Positions 35,844 through 42,477 of a DNA stretch of 50,296 nt are shown one piece after another (position 1 is the stretch's first letter; every line of letters begins with the position of its first letter). The position numbers and the translations under genes are program-made. The stretch comes from Planctomycetota bacterium. GTDB taxonomy: Bacteria; Planctomycetota; Planctomycetia; Planctomycetales; Planctomycetaceae. The notes beneath the pieces were generated by a model. It had not been told where the DNA came from, did no database searches, and saw nothing but the letters and a program-made list of their open reading frames with translations. The stretch is from contig QWQG01000040.1 of NCBI GenBank assembly GCA_003670925.1, positions 1-50,296 on the forward strand. Direction: 5' to 3'.

Positions 35844-35931
35844 TGTGTCGGCCTTTCAGGCCTATAGAAGATTTAGGTTTCGCTTCCGGGGCCTTACGGC
35901 CCCGGCAGTGGTTGTGACAGCCCTCCGGGCC
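35844..35931 (-). repeat. Right arm of the element: hairpin blocks C', B', A'
   Basis: C' 35844-35863, B' 35886-35905 and A' 35918-35931 (CAGCCCTCCGGGCC) are the reverse complements of blocks C, B and A in mirrored order. Spacing between blocks differs from the left arm, so the arms are not one simple inverted repeat. Confidence 0.85.
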
Positions 35932-35957
35932 TGAAAAATGTGGGTAGAGACATCAAT

Positions 35958-38204
35958 ATGAAGATTTACCGAATTGCATCTCGATTATTTCTATCGGCTG
36001 CTGTTCTGATTGCGGCAATCACAACAGTCTTCGCACAATCTGTTTGTCTTCCTCTCCCGCGACTGTTGACCACCATGCCGATGGGCGGAACTGTGGGCAC
36101 GCAGGTTGAAATCACGATCAGCGGTGAAAACATCGAAGACGTCAGCGAGTTGATGTTTACGCATCCAGGCCTGACAGCCACACCGAAGCTCGATGCAAAC
36201 GGTCAGCCGGAAGCGAACAAGTACATGCTGACGATTGCGGCGGATTGCCCGCCGGGAATCCACGAAGCTCGTTTAATGACGCGTTTGGGGATTTCGTCCG
36301 CCCGTGTGTTTTGTGTTGATACATTGCCGGAAGTCACCCAGACCGCACCGAACACGACGCTGGCCACCGCGATGGCGCTGAAAGTCAACTCGATCTGCAA
36401 CGCCGTGATGACAACCAAGGCTGTCGATCATTACTGGTTCGATGCCGTGAAGGGGCATCGATACATCGTCAACTGTGCGTCGCGCGGCATTGACTCGAAA
36501 CTCGACGCGGTGCTGATTATCGGCGACTCGGCCGGTCGCGATTTGGTCGTCGAACGCCGTGGTGGCACGCTGGATTTCACCGCCCCCGAAGACGGCCGGC
36601 ATGTGATCAAGGTGCATGAGCTGACATTTAAAGGTGGTCCTGCGTTTTACTACCGTCTGGCGTTGCAGGAACTTGCTCCGGATGCGGCGATTCCGGAATT
36701 TGCATCGACAAAGACCGTCAATTCATGCTCATGGCCACCGGCAGGACTTGCAGCCAGCGCCGCATTAGCGGAAACAGAGCCGAACAACGAGCAGGCTCAG
36801 GCGCAGAAGATTTCTCTGCCGTGCGACATTGCCGGGAATTTCTTCCCGGCGGCTGACGTCGATCGATTTGAATTCACAGCGACAAAGGGCGATGTGTGGT
36901 GGGTGGAAGTCGCGTCTGAGCGATTGGGACGTCCGACCGATCCGGCAGTTCTTGTGCAGCATGTGAGCGGCGAAGGGACCGATGAGAAACTGACCGATGT
37001 GGTAGAATTCACAGACATCGCCAGTCCGATGAAACCATCCAGCAATGGCTATGCGTACGACGGTCCTCCTTACGACGGCGGTTCAGCCGATATCATCGGA
37101 AAGCTGGAGATCAAAGAAGACGGCGTGCATCGTCTGCAGTTGACGGATCTGTTCGGCGGGACGCGCAACGACGCGCGCAACGTGTATCGGCTGGTGATTC
37201 GCAAGGCGGCACCCGATTTCGCTGTGGCCGCTTGGGGTCTGCATATGGAACTCCGCAACGGCGACCGGAACGCACTTTCCAAACCGCTCGCACTGCGTGC
37301 CGGTGTGACAACGGCACTGGAAGTTATGGCTGTCCGGCGAGATGGCTTTGATGGTGCCATTGAACTGGTGATGGAGGGGTTACCCGAGGGCGTGACGGCT
37401 CAGGGACTGAAAATTCCGGCTGGCCAGACACGCGGCATCATGCTCATCACGGCCGATCAGAACGCACCTCGCTCGCTTGCGAATGTGACGTTTTACGGCA
37501 GAGCGACCCTTGGCGAAGCCCCAACGACGCGACCGGTGCACATGGCGGCGATGGCATGGCCGATCGTGGATTCCTGGGGTGAGATTCCCAGTCCTCGTCT
37601 GGTAACAGGGTTGCCAGTATCGGTCACCACATCTGAGTATGCACCAATCACGATCGCGGCGAATGAGAAGAAAGTTTGGGAAGTTGCGGCTGGTGAAAAG
37701 CTGACGATTCCACTCGTGCATACTCGTCGCGGTGAGTTTTCCGGATCGACATTGCAGCTCAGAACATTCGGGGCGGGGTTCGAACAGGTGCCGCGTTTTG
37801 ATGTCTCGCTGGACGCAGATCAATCGGAAGTCGTGCTGGATCTGGCGGCATTGAAAACTCCGCCGGGCGATTATCTGATCGCATTCTATGGCAGCGCGGT
37901 GGTGAAATACCGATACAATCCAGAGGCTGTTGCAGTCGCCGAAGCAGCTCAGAAAAAAGCGACAGAAGAAGCGGCCGTGGCAACTGCAGAAGTTGAGCGA
38001 TTGACGGCTGAAGCAGCAGCGGCAGCTTCCGAAACCAAAGCCGCCGCAGACGCCGGTGTGGCCGAAGCGACAGCAAAGAAACAAACAGCCGATGCTGCGG
38101 TGGCTGCCGCTGTAGCGAAACTCAAAGCGGCAACGGATCGGGCGACGCCAACAGATACGGCAGATATTGTGTTGTCAGAACCAATTGCAATTCGTGTGAA
38201 GTAG
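35958..38204 (+). CDS. Exported PPC-domain protein with an Ala-rich coiled coil
   Basis: About 748 residues from ATG 35958 (GTG 35940 possible). Signal peptide (L-F-L-S-A-A-V-L-I-A-A-I-T-T-V-F-A-Q), then beta-sandwich repeats of the bacterial pre-peptidase C-terminal (PPC) type: V-D-H-Y-W-F-D-A-V-K-G-H near 160 and a second E-P-N-N-E-Q-A-Q / D-V-D-R-F-E-F near 280-300. Residues ~653-730 are Ala/Glu/Lys-rich and should form a long coiled coil, inserted before a final beta strand (D-I-V-L-S-E-P-I-A-I-R-V-K). In planctomycetes this family sits between DUF1549/1553 and DUF1501 genes, as here. Envelope location is inferred; activity unknown. Confidence 0.8.
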   Translation: MKIYRIASRLFLSAAVLIAAITTVFAQSVCLPLPRLLTTMPMGGTVGTQVEITISGENIEDVSELMFTHPGLTATPKLDANGQPEANKYMLTIAADCPPGIHEARLMTRLGISSARVFCVDTLPEVTQTAPNTTLATAMALKVNSICNAVMTTKAVDHYWFDAVKGHRYIVNCASRGIDSKLDAVLIIGDSAGRDLVVERRGGTLDFTAPEDGRHVIKVHELTFKGGPAFYYRLALQELAPDAAIPEFASTKTVNSCSWPPAGLAASAALAETEPNNEQAQAQKISLPCDIAGNFFPAADVDRFEFTATKGDVWWVEVASERLGRPTDPAVLVQHVSGEGTDEKLTDVVEFTDIASPMKPSSNGYAYDGPPYDGGSADIIGKLEIKEDGVHRLQLTDLFGGTRNDARNVYRLVIRKAAPDFAVAAWGLHMELRNGDRNALSKPLALRAGVTTALEVMAVRRDGFDGAIELVMEGLPEGVTAQGLKIPAGQTRGIMLITADQNAPRSLANVTFYGRATLGEAPTTRPVHMAAMAWPIVDSWGEIPSPRLVTGLPVSVTTSEYAPITIAANEKKVWEVAAGEKLTIPLVHTRRGEFSGSTLQLRTFGAGFEQVPRFDVSLDADQSEVVLDLAALKTPPGDYLIAFYGSAVVKYRYNPEAVAVAEAAQKKATEEAAVATAEVERLTAEAAAAASETKAAADAGVAEATAKKQTADAAVAAAVAKLKAATDRATPTDTADIVLSEPIAIRVK

Positions 38205-38210
38205 GAGGTG
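38203..38210 (+). promoter_or_regulatory. Perfect ribosome binding site overlapping the upstream stop
   Basis: AGGAGGTG starts within the TAG stop of the PPC gene (38202-38204) and lies five bases before the DUF1501 ATG. It is the strongest Shine-Dalgarno sequence I noticed and implies tight translational coupling of the two genes. Confidence 0.75.
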
Positions 38211-38215
38211 TCACC

Positions 38216-39670
38216 ATGAGCGATCCATTCTATGCATCATCTGTCGTCCGCTGTCCTGGACCATACGCCTTTGGTTCTGCCGGGCGTCGTGGTTTTATCC
38301 GCATGGGACTGGCCGGGTTTGCCAGTATGAGTTTGCCTGGGCTCCTGCGGTTGCAGGCGGCAAATGCTCAGGCAAACGAGACCAGGGGAAAACCGGCCAG
38401 CGAAAAGACGGCCGTCATCATGGTCTGGAAGCCGGGCGGATGTTCGCACATCGATACGTACGACCCAAAGCCTGACTCCGGCAGTGAATATCGCGGTCCG
38501 TTCTCTACGATTGACACGAAAGTCCCCGGATTGCAGTTCACAGAACTGCTTCCGATGCAGGCGGCGATCGCTGACAAGTTCACGGTTCTGCGATCAATGC
38601 GTCAGACAGCCGGCGGGCATCCGGCCGGGTCAATGCAGATGCTGTCTGGAGATCCCGATACGCGCGACAAACCCAAACCAAAATTTCCTGACTGGATGAC
38701 CGTTACAAATTATTTGCGTTCGCAGAGTAGTCTTCGGACGAATCCATTGCCGCTGTATGTGGGCATTAAACCGCCGTTGGAATACAATGGGCCGGCGTAT
38801 CTGGGCGATGCGTATTCGCCGTTCACCGTGAATGGCGATCCAAACTTGCCGACATTTTCCGTGCCGAACATCGGGCTGTCAGATCAAAGTGAAATCCAAC
38901 GCATCGACCGACGTTCATCGCTGCGGCAAAACCTAGACACTCTCGAACGCGCCTTTGATCGGCAGGGTGAACTTGGCGCACTTGACCAGTTCGAAGAGCA
39001 GGCCATGACGTTGCTCACGAATCCGCAAACGCGCGATGCGTTTGATCTGACCAAAGAAGATGATCGCACCCGAGACCGCTACGGTCGCAATTCGTGGGGT
39101 CAGCAGTTGCTGATGTCGCGTCGATTGATCGAAGCGGGTGTCGAAGTTCTGACAACCAGTCTGAACGGGCCGCTGTGTGGTCGTGTTCAGAACTGGGACG
39201 ACCATGCCGTCAATCACCACGTCTTCGATGCGCTGCGATTCCGCGCACAAGCCTATGATCAGGCCGTTTCGGCACTGATTGAAGATATCTATGAACGCGG
39301 TCTCGACAAGCGAGTTCTCGTCGTGGTCACAGGAGAATTCGGTCGCACACCAAAGATCGAACATTCCCCCAGCACGGGTGCCGGCGATGCCAGCGCGCCG
39401 GCAGGCACAATGCAGCCGGGTCGAGATCACTGGCCTCGGGCATTTTCAAACATCTGGGCCGGTGGTGGAATTGAAACGGGTCGGGTGATCGGTGCCACCG
39501 ACAAACGTGGCGAAGATTCCATCGAACGAATTTGTTCAGCCGGGGACTTCCTTGCGACGATCTACCATCATCTTGGCATCGACGCAGCTCATACGCTCAT
39601 TAATGATTTCAACGGTCGCCCGACGCCGATCGTGGATCACGGCAAGCCGATTCCGGAATTGATGGGATGA
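38216..39670 (+). CDS. DUF1501 family protein, Tat-exported
   Basis: 484 residues. The N-terminus has a twin-arginine signal (G-R-R-G-F-I-R-M-G-L-A-G-F-A, R24-R25), so it should be exported folded. The body is the DUF1501 domain of the alkaline-phosphatase/sulfatase superfamily: V-W-K-P-G-G-C-S-H-I-D-T-Y-D-P-K-P, H-P-A-G-S-M-Q-M-L-S-G, W-D-D-H and G-E-F-G-R-T-P near the C-terminus. The enzyme activity of the family is not established. It pairs with the DUF1549/1553 protein in the usual planctomycete arrangement, with the PPC gene between them. Confidence 0.88.
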   Translation: MSDPFYASSVVRCPGPYAFGSAGRRGFIRMGLAGFASMSLPGLLRLQAANAQANETRGKPASEKTAVIMVWKPGGCSHIDTYDPKPDSGSEYRGPFSTIDTKVPGLQFTELLPMQAAIADKFTVLRSMRQTAGGHPAGSMQMLSGDPDTRDKPKPKFPDWMTVTNYLRSQSSLRTNPLPLYVGIKPPLEYNGPAYLGDAYSPFTVNGDPNLPTFSVPNIGLSDQSEIQRIDRRSSLRQNLDTLERAFDRQGELGALDQFEEQAMTLLTNPQTRDAFDLTKEDDRTRDRYGRNSWGQQLLMSRRLIEAGVEVLTTSLNGPLCGRVQNWDDHAVNHHVFDALRFRAQAYDQAVSALIEDIYERGLDKRVLVVVTGEFGRTPKIEHSPSTGAGDASAPAGTMQPGRDHWPRAFSNIWAGGGIETGRVIGATDKRGEDSIERICSAGDFLATIYHHLGIDAAHTLINDFNGRPTPIVDHGKPIPELMG

Positions 39671-39707
39671 TCGTCAATCTCCCCAACGACAATATTGGCT
39701 GGTAATG

Positions 39708-39732
39708 CGACGGACATGAATGTCCATCCTAC
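39708..39732 (-). repeat. 25-bp palindromic repeat, copy 2
   Basis: On the minus strand it reads GTAGGATGG with core GGACATTCATGTCC, identical to copies 1 and 3. The TAG (39731-39729) is the stop codon of the minus-strand SGNH-DUF1080 gene. Confidence 0.85.
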
Positions 39733-41090
39733 TTCTGAGTGATTCGAATTCGGCGGTATTCCATCTGGCCTCGGTCGCCTTCCAGGCCGATCGGGCCGGT
39801 GGCGGGAACCTTCATCGCCTCTTCGATCACTTCGCCGTTGCAGGTGCAGTGAGCGATACCGCCTTTTACGACCACGACCAGCTCGTTCCAGTCACCGGAC
39901 TGGAAGTTCTTCAACTCCTTGTACGGTCCAGCGAGGGGGAAGTCGCGGCACTGCAATTGAGGCTCGCGAATAAAGACGCCGCTGTCGGCGTTCGGCGTCG
40001 CTCGGAATTCCAGCTTGAGTGTGAAGTCTCCGCTGAACTCACGAGTCGTATACAATTGCTGAATCTTGCGGCCCTCCGGTGGCGTGGTCACCACAAGGCG
40101 GCCGTTCTTTGCCAGATAACGACCTTCGGGCGTGACAACCTTGCCTTCGAAGCTGACAGGCTCGTCCACAAACGGCCATGAAACGCCTGGATCACTCGCC
40201 ATCCATTTCAGAGCCCCGGCCCGTGATTTTTCCGGAGTCACGCGATAGCCCCAGCCGGTCAGGTCTTTGCCATTGAACAGACTTTCGAAACCTGGCTCCG
40301 ACGAAAAGTCATCGGCTTCTGTTTCGATGAATCCCAAAGTGGCGAGCACAGGCCGCAGCCCACCGGCCCATTTGGCGTAACCGACTTCGTTGGGATGCAG
40401 CAGGTCGGGCATTTCTTCGGCTTTGGCATCACCCTTTTCGTTGGCAAACAGCGTCCATGTTTCCAGCACCGTGATCTGCGGATCGCCCTGGACAGCCTTG
40501 GCACACAGCTTGTTGATTTCTTTGATCTTGTCAGCGGGTCGGCTCTTCGATTCGGAGCTCGGAAAGACCTGACACAGCACGATCGGCATTTCGGGATTGT
40601 GTTTCTTCAATGCGTCAATGATGAGTTTGACGTTGTCTGCGATGACTTGCGGCTCAGCCTTCTCTTCGAGGTCGTTCGTCCCCATGAGCATCACAACGCC
40701 CGACGGATTGAGGTCCAGCACGTCTCCGTTCAGGCGAATGAGCATCCCGCGGGTCGTATCGCCGCTGATGCCTCGATTGGCAACTTTCAAGCCTGGAAAT
40801 GCGCCGTGCAGATCATCGCCCCAGCCCTGGGTGATCGAGTCTCCCAGAAACACGACGGCCTTTTGATCCTGTTCGACCTGCTTCGCCCATGCTGAACGCC
40901 GCTCGGTCCAGAGACTCTTGAACCAATCGTATCGCCGAATCGGTCCGGCACCGGGAAGTCCATCGTCGGTGGCTGGCAGAGCGAGCGCGATCGAATCGTC
41001 CGCATGGACCGTGTGCAGACCAGATATCAGACACGACACCATGAACACTATCAGAAGAAGAACGTTGCATGGAAAGTGCGAGAGCTTCAT
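39729..41090 (-). CDS. SGNH hydrolase fused to a DUF1080 domain
   Basis: About 453 residues with a signal peptide (V-L-L-L-I-V-F-M-V-S-C-L-I-S-G). The SGNH/GDSL esterase domain (~75-255) shows block I G-D-S-I-T-Q-G-W with nucleophile S85, block II N-R-G-I-S-G-D-T at 105-112, block III G-T-N-D with N139 and block V D-L-L-H with D229 and H232. A DUF1080 (3-keto-disaccharide hydrolase-type, jelly-roll) domain follows from ~265 (F-N-G-K-D-L-T-G-W) to the end. Such fusions suggest secreted deacylation and cleavage of polysaccharides, but the substrate is unknown. An ATG at 41105 is less likely than 41090. Its stop lies in palindromic repeat copy 2. Confidence 0.85.
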   Translation of the reverse strand: MKLSHFPCNVLLLIVFMVSCLISGLHTVHADDSIALALPATDDGLPGAGPIRRYDWFKSLWTERRSAWAKQVEQDQKAVVFLGDSITQGWGDDLHGAFPGLKVANRGISGDTTRGMLIRLNGDVLDLNPSGVVMLMGTNDLEEKAEPQVIADNVKLIIDALKKHNPEMPIVLCQVFPSSESKSRPADKIKEINKLCAKAVQGDPQITVLETWTLFANEKGDAKAEEMPDLLHPNEVGYAKWAGGLRPVLATLGFIETEADDFSSEPGFESLFNGKDLTGWGYRVTPEKSRAGALKWMASDPGVSWPFVDEPVSFEGKVVTPEGRYLAKNGRLVVTTPPEGRKIQQLYTTREFSGDFTLKLEFRATPNADSGVFIREPQLQCRDFPLAGPYKELKNFQSGDWNELVVVVKGGIAHCTCNGEVIEEAMKVPATGPIGLEGDRGQMEYRRIRITQK

Positions 41091-41503
41091 GGTGACTTCT
41101 TTCAAAGGCAGGGAAGGTGAAGCAGGAATTGCGAAAGTCTAGCGGCTCGATGAATGAATGCGTAGTGAATAGGCAGGCAGCGATTCGGCGAGCGGTGCGG
41201 CGTCAGCCCGCCGGTACAACTGCGATTCATGGCGCGATCGGGAACCATGAATCACGGGCAGTCAAGAGACGGTACTCCATCGAATCCAATTGTATCGGCA
41301 AGCTGACGCATGCCGCTCGCTGAAGTCTCGGACAAGAATCTCCAAGGTACATTCTTCGGCCGCTTGCTCTGAATCCTGTCGTCCGCCACACTATGATTTA
41401 TCTTTGATTCCATCTCTAATGCAACCAAACTCCAACCGGAGCATCTCTCCTGCATTCGCCTTCATCTGACGATCACTGTTGTTCCGTTACCGACGGCTCC
41501 GCC
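41091..41503. other. 413-base divergent intergenic region with palindromes
   Basis: No gene found. It must carry promoters for the SGNH-DUF1080 gene and for tcdA. It holds a GC-rich palindrome-like stretch around 41190-41217 (GGCGAGCGG...CGTCAGCCCGCCGG) and, next to it, a perfect 9-bp inverted repeat, GATTCATGG (41224-41232) and CCATGAATC (41245-41253), with a 12-base loop. The arrangement resembles dispersed intergenic palindromes rather than a single operator. Confidence 0.4.
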
Positions 41504-42412
41504 ATGCCGGAACTGGATGCTGCCTTGCCAAAGCAGACGCGAATTCGCGCTTGGGAATCGGCACCGGATCTGACAGCGCGGCCGAATCGTGAGGATCTGC
41601 CGCCAGTTCCGGATCGGATTCATCGTCGTTGGGATCGCTTTGTGCGACTGATGGGACATGAAGGAGTGCTTCGTCTGCTGAGTTCGCATGTGACCATCTT
41701 TGGATTGGGCGGCGTCGGCAGTTACGTCGCTGAAGCGTTGGCACGATCGGCGGTGGGACGCATGACGCTGGTCGATTTCGACGATGTCTGCCTGACCAAC
41801 GTGAACCGTCAGTTGCAGGCATTCCCGGGAACCGTGGGACAGTCGAAAGCGGCGCTGTTGGCAGAACGAGTCCGGGCGATTCATCCGGAAGCTTGGGTTG
41901 ATCCCGTGCAGGCATTTTATGACGCATCCACTTCCGCCGCATTGCTGACACCGCGACCAGATTTTGTGGTGGATGCGATCGATAACGTCACGTCAAAAAT
42001 ACTGTTGCTCGAAACGTGTCTGACGCAGGGCATTCCTGTGATCAGCATCACCGGTGCGGGTGCGCGACTTGATCCAACTCAGATCCGTGTGGATGATCTG
42101 AGTCGCACGAAAGTTGATCCGCTCGCTCGCGTGTTGCGCAAGGAACTGGTTCGACGAGGCTATGGGAACGATGGCGAAATGGGTCTGCCGGTCGTCTATT
42201 CCGAAGAAGAAGTCCGGGCACCGGAAGTTCCGGAATGGGATCTCGACAAAGGATTTCAATGTATCTGCCCGCATCGTGAAGATTCGCCGCACGCATGCGA
42301 AAAGCGGCGAGTCATCTATGGCACCGCCACGTTTATGACCGCAGCGTTTGCCATGGCAGCGTCGTCGGTGGTGGTGCGAAGATTAAGTCAGTTGCCGACG
42401 GCGACAGGGTGA
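41504..42412 (+). CDS. tcdA: tRNA threonylcarbamoyladenosine dehydratase (TcdA/CsdL)
   Basis: 302 residues of the ThiF/E1-like family. F-G-L-G-G-V-G-S at 66-73 binds ATP; D-F-D-D at 91-94 and N-V-N-R-Q at 99-103 are the adenylation signature; V-D-A-I-D-N-V follows. The later F-Q-C-I-C-P-H and Y-G-T-A-T-F segments are found in TcdA proteins. It would cyclise t6A to ct6A at position 37 of ANN-decoding tRNAs. The N-terminus carries ~40 extra residues before the R-R-W-D-R-F-V-R-L segment where most members begin, so the true start may be internal. Confidence 0.87.
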   Translation: MPELDAALPKQTRIRAWESAPDLTARPNREDLPPVPDRIHRRWDRFVRLMGHEGVLRLLSSHVTIFGLGGVGSYVAEALARSAVGRMTLVDFDDVCLTNVNRQLQAFPGTVGQSKAALLAERVRAIHPEAWVDPVQAFYDASTSAALLTPRPDFVVDAIDNVTSKILLLETCLTQGIPVISITGAGARLDPTQIRVDDLSRTKVDPLARVLRKELVRRGYGNDGEMGLPVVYSEEEVRAPEVPEWDLDKGFQCICPHREDSPHACEKRRVIYGTATFMTAAFAMAASSVVVRRLSQLPTATG

Positions 42413-42477
42413 TCGCCGATAGAAACAAAAAACACGAATCGAACGTTCCTGCCTCAACTCAATTACGATGATTCTCA

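Larger units (their letters stand above)
35286..35931 (+). mobile_element. IS200-like / REP-associated transposon of ~0.65 kb
   Basis: A single transposase gene is bracketed by hairpin blocks in order A-B-C on the left and C'-B'-A' on the right. Block A is an exact 14-base inverted match, B matches at 18 of 20 and C at 20 of 21 positions. IS200/IS605 elements end in subterminal hairpins that the Y1 transposase recognises, and REP-associated transposases are flanked by inverted REP units, so this layout supports one mobile unit. The target-site sequence and true ends are not resolved. It lies inside the DUF1549/1553 - PPC - DUF1501 operon, between the first and second genes. Confidence 0.7.

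Noticed and set aside
37380-38084. 234-codon minus-strand frame rich in Cys and Phe
   Set aside because: It is the antisense of the Ala/Lys coiled coil of the PPC gene, which explains the composition.
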